Source of the DNA: Xestospongia muta
Taxonomy: Eukaryota; Porifera; Demospongiae; Haplosclerida; Petrosiidae
Assembly: GCA_963693285.1 (NCBI GenBank)
Contig: OY848928.1
Location: 5,237,827-5,301,826, forward strand
Length of the DNA: 64,000 nucleotides
Direction: 5' to 3'
Every line of letters starts with the position of its first letter. Positions within the stretch are counted from its first letter, which is position 1. Position numbers and translations under genes: made by a program. The notes below the pieces were generated by a model that was not told the DNA's origin, did no database searches, and was given only the letters and a program-made list of their open reading frames with translations. Positions 32,771-47,600 of the stretch are shown in pieces.

Positions 32771-34942
32771 ATGGCTACTATTACTACTGAACCTGACTCC
32801 TGTGATCCTCCATGTAGTACTACCTCCTACCTATGTTCTCATAAACAACCACACCCCTATAATGACCCTCGTCTCCTCTCCTGTCTTCATTCCTTCTGTA
32901 AGACATGTTTAATAGATCTTGTTAACTCAACCAATACTACTATCATATGTCCTACCTGTTATGAACCAACATTACTTCCTAATAACTCTGGAGTTGGTGA
33001 CCTGCCATGTAATCTTAGACTGGTCCATGAAATAGAGGCTGCTACCATCATTGCTAAGGTTAATTCTTCTACTCCTATTGCTTGTGAAGGATGTATGAGT
33101 GATCCACCACCAGCAGTAGCCTACTGTGTTGACTGTGAGGAATTCATCTGTAATGGCTGTGTAGATATACATAAACGAAGAAAGAATTTGGCTAATCATG
33201 AACTACTCCACATCAACCATCTTAACATATCTTCCCTTCTTGCTAAAACCAAACCATCATTCTGTCCTCGTCATCCTAAAGAACCACTAGACCTTTACTG
33301 TCAAGTGTGTCATACTATTAGCTGTCGATTATGTGTTCTTACTGGTCATGTTGGTCATACTTGTACTGACCTTGATCAGGTAGCTGACAGTAACAAACAA
33401 GAACTACAACAATGTCTGTTACCACTGACTACTGCTATATCAGAGCTACAGTCCTCTCAGGAGAAGAACACTGCTGCTCAACTTCAATTGAAAGAGAATA
33501 CAGAACATGTAAAAGCAGCTATTGAATCAGCTTTTGAAGCTCTCTACACTGCTCTTAGAAAACGTAAGGAGAAGCTTCTTCAAACATTACACAAAGTGTC
33601 TTCTATGAAACAAACTAGACTAAAGATGAAAAGAGATGAAATAGTGAGAGCAGCAGAGAAGTTGAGTTCATCAGTTAATGTAATCGAGTCAACAGTAGCT
33701 ACTTACACATCAGCAGAATTAGTGTCAGTCTGTAACACACTCAAAACCTACCTCCATAAAAAGATCAACCACTATGATGTCAATATTACTCAGTCTCCCA
33801 GTGTTAGTAGCAGTGAGATTGAGTTCTCTGTAGATCCAAAGGTTCTTGTAACTGAGGTAGATCAGTTTGGAGAGGTAGAATCTACTGTTGATCCATCTTC
33901 TAGTGTCATCATTGGTCCACAGATATCTCGAGTTATTGCTGGTAAGGAACGTATCGTTATTCTAGAGACTAAAGACAGGGAAGGAGGTCATTGGAAGAAG
34001 GGAGGAGAGAAGGTCAAGGTAACATTTATAAACAAGACTAAAAGAGATCATTCAATCAATGGAACAGTACTGGACAAAGGTACTGGTCAATATGAGTTGT
34101 CTTTTACTCCACCGTTTCCTGGTACATATGAGGTTCATGTAACCATCAATAATAAATACATCAAGAATAGTCCATTTACACTATATGCTAGACCATATCG
34201 AGATTATCGTCAACTGAAGGAACTTATTAGAGTGTATAAGACAGAAAGAAATCCAATTGGATTATGTACTTCATCTGATGGAACTATGTATGTCACATGT
34301 GATATTGCAGTATACAAGTATAAGAAAGATGGAAGTCTAATAGGTCGTATTGGTATAGATGAAGGTACTGTTAAATTTAAACCAAACAACTGGAGTATAG
34401 CTGTTAAAGGAGATGTTTTATATGTTGCTAACAATGGTGTAAATAAGATCATTAAACTAACTACCACCGGAGAGTTAATAGGACAATTTGGACAATTTCA
34501 AGATGTTTGGGATATAACAGTTGATGAAGAAGGCAGGATTTATGTTACTGATAAAAACGGTGTCCACATTTTTAACTCCAATGAAACCATCTTGAGGACT
34601 ATAGAGTGTAGGGCAGTTGCCAAAGGTCTTGCTTTAGATCCCAGTGGTAATATTCATGTTACAACATCTAATGGTTATGTTATAGTTTACTCTCAGACAG
34701 GTGAATATCTAAGAATTTATGGCAAAGGACAATTATTGAATCCACGTGGTATAACAATAGATGAGGAAGGTTATAATTTAGTGAGTGAGTTCATACATGG
34801 TGGTCAACTCAAGATTTTTAGCCCCGAGGGTAAACTACTTCATAGTGTAGGTAATTTACAAGCCAGTGCTGGTATGTGTATTGATAATGATTCCAATATT
34901 TTTGTTACTAGTCTAAGTGATAAGAAAGTTTATAAGTTTTAG
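32771..34942 (+). CDS. TRIM-NHL protein, copy 3
   Basis: Intronless, 723 aa, same domain order as copy 1: RING, two B-boxes, coiled coil, filamin, six NHL blades. N-terminal half nearly identical to copies 1 and 4. NHL blade-start motifs are its own: RNPIGLC, KPNNWSIA, QDVWDIT, RAVAKGLA, LLNPRGI, QASAGMC. Intact, with the conserved upstream block and a PREP tail before it, so probably expressed. The degenerate first zinc pair of the RING (C-x2-K) is the same as in copy 1. Confidence 0.88.
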   Translation: MATITTEPDSCDPPCSTTSYLCSHKQPHPYNDPRLLSCLHSFCKTCLIDLVNSTNTTIICPTCYEPTLLPNNSGVGDLPCNLRLVHEIEAATIIAKVNSSTPIACEGCMSDPPPAVAYCVDCEEFICNGCVDIHKRRKNLANHELLHINHLNISSLLAKTKPSFCPRHPKEPLDLYCQVCHTISCRLCVLTGHVGHTCTDLDQVADSNKQELQQCLLPLTTAISELQSSQEKNTAAQLQLKENTEHVKAAIESAFEALYTALRKRKEKLLQTLHKVSSMKQTRLKMKRDEIVRAAEKLSSSVNVIESTVATYTSAELVSVCNTLKTYLHKKINHYDVNITQSPSVSSSEIEFSVDPKVLVTEVDQFGEVESTVDPSSSVIIGPQISRVIAGKERIVILETKDREGGHWKKGGEKVKVTFINKTKRDHSINGTVLDKGTGQYELSFTPPFPGTYEVHVTINNKYIKNSPFTLYARPYRDYRQLKELIRVYKTERNPIGLCTSSDGTMYVTCDIAVYKYKKDGSLIGRIGIDEGTVKFKPNNWSIAVKGDVLYVANNGVNKIIKLTTTGELIGQFGQFQDVWDITVDEEGRIYVTDKNGVHIFNSNETILRTIECRAVAKGLALDPSGNIHVTTSNGYVIVYSQTGEYLRIYGKGQLLNPRGITIDEEGYNLVSEFIHGGQLKIFSPEGKLLHSVGNLQASAGMCIDNDSNIFVTSLSDKKVYKF

Positions 34943-35009
34943 TGTCATTTTATTATCAATAACATTAGTTATTAGTTAATTAAATTTAAGACACTTTTGT
35001 AAAAAGAAT

Positions 35010-35285
35010 TTAATGTTTAATATAGACAGTTTTGACTTCTGTGTAAAAATCTTTGAAACCTTCATATTGAATACTATAACAACCACCAAATGAGACAAGG
35101 AAGGCTGCCATAGCTTCATTTGTGAGTACAGATATGGTGGACTTGGTGGTCAACTTAAGATCTTTAGTCCTGAGGGAAATAAAGGCACAGTAATTAGGGA
35201 TAATATTCATTTATGTACAGACATATCATAATGTTCAAATAATGATATATAGTATATTGTTAGTCAGTGTTGATGTTGTATACAC
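35010..35285. repeat. rearranged spacer with NHL and PREP-intron remnants
   Basis: Contains a small NHL-derived piece (GGQLKIFSPEG, about 35145-35180), the filler shared with 30690-30810, and PREP intron sequence (ATATAGTATATTGTTAGTCAGTG) also found at 10371 and 30891. Confidence 0.7.
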
Positions 35286-35355
35286 AAGCTGGTCATGGAG
35301 CTGGTAAACCAACAGCAAAGGTAGTCAGTAATATACTTCATTAAACTGTGTTATG

Positions 35356-35394
<39 letters not shown>

Positions 35395-35464
35395 GTAGAT
35401 TGAAGAAACAGCTGATGTGTATGCTTTCTTAGCTAAAAATTTAGACATTACATGGCAAGACTAG
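35286..35464 (+). pseudogene. PREP last two exons, fragment
   Basis: Part of the catalytic-His exon ([11 protein letters not shown]), an intron with (CT)n at 35358-35396, and the final exon [21 protein letters not shown] with stop at 35462. Only the tail that adjoins the TRIM promoter is kept. Confidence 0.9.
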
Positions 35465-35694
35465 ATCTAGTGTGTAATAATGTTATTTGTTAGAGAAATA
35501 ATATTTAATATATTGTAACTACAATGTAATAAAATTCATTAGTTGACATAACTGTCTGTAGGAGTACCTGATATCACATGATTTAGCTCAATAATCTTTA
35601 TCAACAGACTTGTTGGATTATAAAGGTAACCTTCTCTTATTGTCAATATATTACTTACTCTTTTCATTGTCTATTATCTAGCTACATAAATACA

Positions 35695-37869
35695 ATGGCT
35701 ACTATTACTACTGAACCTGACTCCTGTGATCCTCCATGTAGTACTACCTCCTACCTATGTTCTCATAAACAACCACACCCCTATAATGACCCTCGTCTCC
35801 TCTCCTGTCTTCATTCCTTCTGTAAGACATGTTTAACAGATCTTGTTAACTCAACCAATACTACTATCATATGTCCTACCTGTTATGAACCAACATTACT
35901 TCCTAATAACTCTGAAGTTGATGATCTGCCATGTAATTTTAGACTGGTCCATGAAATAGAGGCTGCTACCATCATTGCTAAGGTTAATTCTTCTGCTCCT
36001 ATCGTTTGTGAAGGATGTATGAGTGATCCACCACCAGCAGTAGCCTATTGTGTTGACTGTGAGGAATTTATTTGTAATGGCTGTGAAGATATACACAAGA
36101 GAAGAAAGAATTTAGTTAATCATGAACTACTCCACATCAACCATCTTAACATATCTTCCCTTCTAACTAAAACCAAACCATCATTCTGTCCTCGTCATCC
36201 TAAAGAACTACTGGACCTTTACTGTCAAGTGTGTCATACTATTACCTGTCGATTATGTGTTCTTACTGGTCATGTTGGTCATACTTGTACTGACCTTGAT
36301 CAGGTAGCTGACAGTAACAAACAAGAACTACAACAATGTCTGCTACCACTGACTACTGCTATATCAGAGCTACAGTCCTCTCAGGAGAAGAACACTGCTG
36401 CTCAACTTCAATTGAAAGAGAATACAGAACATGTAAAAGCAGCTATTGAATCAGCTTTTGAAGCTCTCTACATTGCTCTTAGAAAACGTAAGGAGAAACT
36501 TATTCAAAAATTACATAAGGTATCTTCTGTCAAACAAACTAGACTAAAGGTGAAGAGAGATGATATAGTGAGAGCAGCAGAGAAGTTGAGTTCATCAGTT
36601 AATGTAATTGAGTCAACAGTAGCTACTTACACATCAGCAGAATTAGTGTCAATCTGTGACACACTCAAAACCTACCTCCATAAAACGATCAACCACTATG
36701 ATGTCAATATTACTCAGTCTCCCAGTGTTAGTAGCAGTGAGATTAAGTTCTCTGTAGATCCAATGGTTCTTGTAACTGAGGTAGATCAGTTTGGAGAGGT
36801 AGAATCTACTGTTGATCCATCTTCTAGTGTCATCGTTGGTCCACAGATATATCGAGTTATTGCTGGTAAGAAACATACCATGATTGTAGAGACTAGAGAC
36901 AAGAAAGGTGGTCATTGTTATGAGGGAGGAGAGAAGGTCAAGGTGACATTAGTAGACAAAAATAAAAGTGATCACTCAACAAATGGAACAGTACTGGACA
37001 AAGCTACTGGTCAATATGAGTTGTCTTTGACTCCACCCTCTTCTGGTACATATGAGGTTCATGTAACTATTGATAATGAACACATCAAGAATAGTCCATT
37101 TACACTGTATGCTAGACCATATCGAGATTATCGTCAACTGAAGAAACCTGTTGAAGTATACAAGATGAAACAGCAACCTAGTGGTATATGTACTTCATCT
37201 GATGGAACTATGTATGTTGCATGTGATACTGTGGTATACAAGTATAAGAAAGATGGAAGTCTAATAGCTCGTATTGGTAAAGATGAAGGTACTGTTAAAT
37301 TTCAACACTACAACTGGGGTATAGCTATTAAAGGAGATGTTTTATATGTTACTAACAGAGGTGTAAATAAGATCATTAAACTAACTACCACTGGAAAGTT
37401 AATAGGACAATTTGGACAGTTTCAAGATGTTAGAGGTATAACAATGGATGAAAAGGACAAGATTTATGTTACTGGTTACAGCAGTGTTCATTTTATTAAC
37501 TCTGATGAAACCATCCTGAGGACTATAAAATATGAGAAAGCATGTGGAAGTCTTGCTTTAGATCCCAGTGGTAATATTCACATTACATGTTGTAATGAAG
37601 GTTATGTTGCAGTTTATTCTCAGACTGGTAAATATCTTAGAGATTATGGCAAAGGACAGTTAAAGAGTCCATGGGGTATAGCAGTAGATGAGGAAGGATA
37701 TAGTTTAGTGAGTGAGTACAGAAATAGTGGTCAACTCAAGATCTTTAGTCCTAAGGGTAAACTAATTCATAGTGTAGGTAATTTACAACGTAGTACTGGT
37801 GTGTGTATTGATAATGACTCTAATATTTTTGTTACTAGTCAAAGTGATAATAAAGTTTATAAGTTTTGA
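35695..37869 (+). CDS. TRIM-NHL protein, copy 4
   Basis: Intronless, 724 aa, same layout as copies 1 and 3. NHL blade-start motifs: QQPSGIC, QHYNWGIA, QDVRGIT, EKACGSLA, LKSPWGI, QRSTGVC. Filamin region differs from copy 1 around HCYEGGEKVK. Intact frame with a conserved 5' block. Last member of the array, followed on the opposite strand by the UbiA-type gene as copy 1 is followed by its decayed copy. Confidence 0.88.
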   Translation: MATITTEPDSCDPPCSTTSYLCSHKQPHPYNDPRLLSCLHSFCKTCLTDLVNSTNTTIICPTCYEPTLLPNNSEVDDLPCNFRLVHEIEAATIIAKVNSSAPIVCEGCMSDPPPAVAYCVDCEEFICNGCEDIHKRRKNLVNHELLHINHLNISSLLTKTKPSFCPRHPKELLDLYCQVCHTITCRLCVLTGHVGHTCTDLDQVADSNKQELQQCLLPLTTAISELQSSQEKNTAAQLQLKENTEHVKAAIESAFEALYIALRKRKEKLIQKLHKVSSVKQTRLKVKRDDIVRAAEKLSSSVNVIESTVATYTSAELVSICDTLKTYLHKTINHYDVNITQSPSVSSSEIKFSVDPMVLVTEVDQFGEVESTVDPSSSVIVGPQIYRVIAGKKHTMIVETRDKKGGHCYEGGEKVKVTLVDKNKSDHSTNGTVLDKATGQYELSLTPPSSGTYEVHVTIDNEHIKNSPFTLYARPYRDYRQLKKPVEVYKMKQQPSGICTSSDGTMYVACDTVVYKYKKDGSLIARIGKDEGTVKFQHYNWGIAIKGDVLYVTNRGVNKIIKLTTTGKLIGQFGQFQDVRGITMDEKDKIYVTGYSSVHFINSDETILRTIKYEKACGSLALDPSGNIHITCCNEGYVAVYSQTGKYLRDYGKGQLKSPWGIAVDEEGYSLVSEYRNSGQLKIFSPKGKLIHSVGNLQRSTGVCIDNDSNIFVTSQSDNKVYKF

Positions 37870-37914
37870 ATTTAATTGTTCATTTTAACTTACATATAAG
37901 TACTTTGTGAACTA

Positions 37915-38030
37915 TTTAATAAATCTCATTATATTACCAAAAGCTAACAATATAACCAGACCACATGTGAAGAATAAATCTCATTATATTACCAAAAGCT
38001 AACAATATAACCAGACCACATGTGAAGAAG
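37915..38030. repeat. 57-bp direct duplication in the UbiA-gene 3' end
   Basis: AATAAATCTCATTATATTAC through ACCACATGTGAAGAA occurs twice back to back; the decayed copy at 14355-14420 has it once. It changes the tail of the UbiA-type gene. Confidence 0.8.
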
Positions 38031-38527
38031 AATATAAAAAATTGACAACATTTCTACTGGTTTGTGTGTCTTAGTATTTGGAGTAGGTTTTTGAACCAGA
38101 AAGAGTATAAAAATACTCTAAATAAGAGAAAGAAATGACTATCAATAACAGTGTGTATTGATACTAATAATAGTCTCACAACTTACACAGATCATGAGTC
38201 CTTCTAGTGGCCATAGCAACCAGTTAATACCAAGACTATATGAACTGACCACACCCACAGACACAGTGCCACAGACCACTAAAAATGTCATCCATTTACC
38301 ATATACTACAAGGTATGTTCCTTTCCTCTGTACATGGGAACATAACAAGTCATATTATAAACAATATATAATGTGATACCTTAGGTAATGTGGGATCTAG
38401 TTTACGACAGATTTCATAAGTAAAGAACCCAGAGAAAGCAACACTACCAATTAAAAATCCAGTCCAGCTGTACCAGACTGCACCACCAAGGGAACAGATA
38501 AACCAGGCACCAAAATAGATGGATACC

Positions 38528-38618
<91 letters not shown>

Positions 38619-39571
38619 GCAAACAAAGTGGTTCAAGCAGTACCTGATGAGTAAGAGCATAGAGAAGAACTCTAGGTTCTAGCCAATCTCCAATACCAAA
38701 TTCAACATACATCAAGAAACTATAAAACACCTACAAATACATGTACATTATAATGATACATTGTGAACACTTTACTTGAAGGCCAAAGGTTATTCCTACT
38801 GTCAGAGAAAACCTCAATGCCAAGATACCAGCATACAATGACATTGCTCCCAATACTAAATTGATGACAGTCACAACTTCATCATACTTGATAAGACCCC
38901 TAGGTAGAGGTCTAGTACAGAAAGTATATATAATATAAGTGTCTATTACTAGACCCCTAGGTAGAGGTCTAGTACAGAAAGTATATATATAATAGAAGTG
39001 TCTATTACTAACCTATCAGGATGTACTACAAGATCTAGTTCATAGTCCTTCACATCATCCATAATACGTACAGTAAGAAGAAGAACCTTAGGACACAACA
39101 TGTTAGAGAGTGTTTTGATAATAATAAATGTACTTACTAGTTCACCAAATACTGCCCAAATAAATTTCTCCCAGTCAATTTTTCCTTCAACCATTTGTAG
39201 TCCTGTGAGACAAGGACCAGCTGCTAACAATAGGAACACCGCCGGGGGTGCACGCTCTTTTAGGAACTGAGTCCAATTAAAGAAGCTATGATTAATGGAT
39301 ACATGAATGATGAGATGGATGCATGAATAGCATAAGCTATTATTAGAATGGATATATAGATAATGAAATGGATTAATGTTTATATGAAATGGATCTATAT
39401 TTAACTAGTTATGTCAGTATATATACAAATTTACTTAAAACTGTGATAATTATCATCACTTGATTGAGGAGGTGGTCGATGAAACTACAAATAAATCAGA
39501 AATAATAACTTCTTATGTTCTAAAATAAATACTTTCTCTTCATCTCCACTATGATGTACAGTTCTCTTCAT
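37989..39571 (-). CDS. UbiA-family membrane prenyltransferase (start approximate)
   Basis: Exons read on the minus strand in phase: FLKERAPPAVFLLLAAGPCL to VFGEL (39244-39139), VLLLTVRIMDDVKDYELD to HPDR, PLPRGLIKYDEVVTVINL, YVEFGIGDWLEPRVLLYAL, GAVWYSWTGFLIG to YEICRKLDPTLPK, TYLVVYGKWMTFLVV to PLEGLMIC, then a last exon. DDVKDYELD fits the first Asp-rich motif (DDxxDxxxD) of UbiA enzymes, and YEICRKLD occupies the place of the second; several hydrophobic helices flank them. The family attaches prenyl chains to aromatic or other acceptors in membranes; the substrate is not readable. The first exon is uncertain: ATG at 39571 with a second short exon does not give a clean phase. An extra A and a 57-bp duplication alter the C-terminus relative to the copy at 14314, so the end coordinate is tentative. 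Confidence 0.72.
38536..38614. repeat. (AG)n microsatellite = (CT)n in the UbiA-gene sense
   Basis: About 39 units. In the sense of the minus-strand gene it is (CT)n followed by CTATCTATCTAG at an acceptor. The decayed copy has the equivalent tract at 14836-14870. Confidence 0.9.
38896..39011. repeat. tandem duplication of an acceptor/exon edge
   Basis: A unit of about 60 bp (AGACCCCTAGGTAGAGGTCT, TAGTACAGAAAGTATATAT, GTGTCTATTACTA) occurs twice. It duplicates the 3' splice site and the first bases of the exon beginning PLPRGLI, so two candidate acceptors exist. Confidence 0.8.
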
Positions 39572-39662
39572 GTTAACTCTCTCCAGACAGGGCCCTTGCT
39601 CCTTAGTATTGAGACCACGCCCAGTCAGCGAACAAAATATTTAACCCTTTAACCACTTCAAC

Positions 39663-44378
<4,716 letters not shown>

Positions 44379-44616
44379 TCACAAATTATTAATATTCTAT
44401 GATAACAATCATACCAAATCACTGTTAATTTTAATAATAATTTGACTACAATCAAACAGGAAGTCTATCCTATTACTGTTCTCAGCATTATTGTAAATGT
44501 GAACTTCTGAGTGTTATGTTAGGGGTGTAACCCTCTAATACAGGACATTTATTAATTTTCCAAAGATTGCTAATCACATTGAAAAAAGTTTTATTAATTT
44601 CAAGTGAAGAATTAAT
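44379..44616. other. convergent intergenic region CXXC1 / ROCO
   Basis: 238 bp between the ends of two genes facing each other. AT-rich 3' flanks, no other gene seen. Confidence 0.6.
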
Positions 44617-47600
44617 TCACAATATGTTCTTTTGAATTAAAGCACAACAGATTCTAAACAATGTGGCACCATCTGCAGAGCCATTCTAAATAAAAGATAT
44701 ATATTGTTAGATTCATCTCATCTAAATGTATTCTAGACTCACTGGTAGTGAATGATCTTATAATGTATCATTGTTAGAGTATTGTACCTCTTCTTCACAC
44801 CTTTCAGCAACAACCTACACAATAACAATACAAATATATCAGTTTTATATGAGTGCTGAGTAATTACTTACCAATGGATTTCTTCCTGCAAAAACACTTA
44901 ACTGATCAAGTATTGAATGAAGATCTTGATGTGTTGATCTCTTTATTGATTCTGACCACAAAGCCACTACATCATAATATTGAGATGAAACACATCCCTC
45001 CCAAATCTCTAGTTCTCTTGATACTGATGTCTTGTCCAATTGGAAGATTTTAACAGCTAAATCAAGTGGCATGAAATCCTCTTTGACGTAAAATGTCTTG
45101 ACAAAATCAACAATAAAACTTGGTTTAATGACCTGTCCTTCAAAAGGAGGGACAAACAGTTTCTTCAAAACATCTCCATTGAATCCTTTGTACGCATCAA
45201 ACAGAAGTACATCCTTAACATTAACGCTGGTAGTTCCTGTAACATCAATGACACATTCGTGATTACTTAGGATTGCTGCTGCAACATCTTTCATTCTACA
45301 TATCCCATTCTCATTGGTACTCAACTCAAATCCTTTATTCGATTGCATAGTAATACTTGAGGGTAACAAGAACTCCTGTACAGGTACACTACTGCAATGT
45401 TGATCTCTCACTTTAAGAATGGTCATCATGATGTTTGATCTGTATTTGACTATTTTTAGTGTTGTGTCTTCAATATTTGATGGTTTAGTTACCATTGCAA
45501 ATAGAAGTGTGCGATAATTGTTAGTAAGTTGGACCATTGTCCATATTTCATCATGCAGCCAACAGATTCCAGTTTTAAATATTTTGCATCGATATTTGAA
45601 ATCTGAAATATTGAAATTTGTAGATGGTATAGTGGCATCAGATGAAGATAAAACAAAGAATACAGTCATCAATCTTAATAAAAGGACATGAAGGAAACGT
45701 GAAGTAAAGAACTGCTCGTTAGTACATTGGAGTACCCACCCAAACCAGTAATGGCTGTTCTTAGAGGTGTTCTCTGGAGGCCAGACGTGATCAGGAGGAG
45801 GGTCTTTGATGAGAGCAGGAAAAAACAACAAAGTGTTGAATGGAGTATAAGAATCAGTAAGATTGATATCTAGATCTAGAAGTTTAGGTGGTTTTATGAC
45901 GACTTGGCAAAGATCAAAATGGACCAGACAATCCATCAACAAATGAGATGGGTACTGAGGAAAATAGCTTGATAGCTCAGACAATGAAACGATACCTGAA
46001 CTATCACCAAGTTTTAAGTTATCTGGACTAAATAAGAGGCCAAAAACATCTGAAATTATAGCTTCTTTCTTGACTATAATCCAACTAAGTGGTAAGTTGT
46101 CTAGGTTTGGTATGAACAAGATAAGACCTAAATCATGCAATGTTTGCAAATATTGTGTTAACTTGTTAAAATCAGTTGGAAGAAAGTCGTCTTGTTTTTT
46201 GTGTATTTTGATCACCAGTTCTGCTAGTATTAAAGCAACATCTTCGATGGATGTGGTCAGGAATGCATACAAGGCATGACAAAATATGCTCACTTGGGGT
46301 GCACTGCCTCGTAACTCTATGAACTGCTCTGACAAGACAGTGACTAAGTTTGCAAGCTCCTTGCTGCTTGTTTGACGACAATCCATGAGATATTGAACTG
46401 TTACTTTAAGAGAAGGATACTTAGCAGTAACTTTTGTGAGTTGATCAAACTTTCTTTGATTGTTCTTTGCTGTGTCTTTGTGACTTCCAATAATTATAAT
46501 GGGTGTATCTGAGAAGCATTCATTAACAAGTAAATTGAGCCAATATATTAGCTGTTTATTAATTTCTTCTTCTGATTCACTCAAATTAAGTACAAGGATT
46601 AAGAGTGAAAGTGAAGAAGAAACACTCTTTAAAATAGCCGAATGACAAGAGTGGTACTCAAGCTGACCTGCAAAGTCGTAAAAGATACAGTTCCCTAATT
46701 CTTCACTTGTTATTTCCATTGGTACTATACCAGCTGTTTGTGGTATACTGCTGTATCGTTTGATTGTTTGAAACCGATCTACCAAACTGCTTTTCTTTCG
46801 ATTAAGATTTTTCCTCAGGGCTTCAATAATAGTACTTTTTCCCACTCCTGTACTACCTACAAAGAATACTTTGCAATAGTCACCAACAGAATAGAGCTCC
46901 TTGAATTTGCAAAAGTCTTCAAACTTGTCAAGGAGACTTGATATAGCTTCATTAGAACTTGCAATATCCATCGGTGTTTGATGGAAATTATTTTTAACAT
47001 GGATATCAATATTGTCATTTTGTAAAAGATAATTAACAATGGATTTATGCTGGTGGAGACAAGCAAGATGCAAAGACGTGTTACCGTCTTTATTTAATTG
47101 TTGTATTGGGAATCCTACTTCTTCAACTAAAAACTGGAATAGAGGAAGATCACCACGTTCAACTACATAATGAATTAAACCCATACCTGTTTCATCAAGA
47201 TCGGTCATCGAGTGGCAAGTACTCATTGCTTCCTCGTGTTCTTGTAAATGGAAATTTAACAAAATCTTTATCTTAACTGATGTCAAGGATGCCCTTTTAA
47301 CAGCATAAAATACAAGTTCTGTGAGTTTTTGACATGAAATGTGATGTGCGGTTTTCTCCAATACTTTCTGTAGCAACAAAGTCTCGTTGCTTTCTATACA
47401 AATATGTAAAATGCTCTTTTTCTTGGCATTCTCAGTTAATGGTAACTCTTCAATCTGCTCCAGTATTTCCTTCACAGCTGGTACCTTATTTTCATAGAGT
47501 CTCAAACACAAGTGGACCGGTGTGTTCCCTTTCCTATCTGGAAGAGTGAGAACACTTGATGGCAATCGGTACTTTGATAAAATAGACTGAACAAGGAGAC

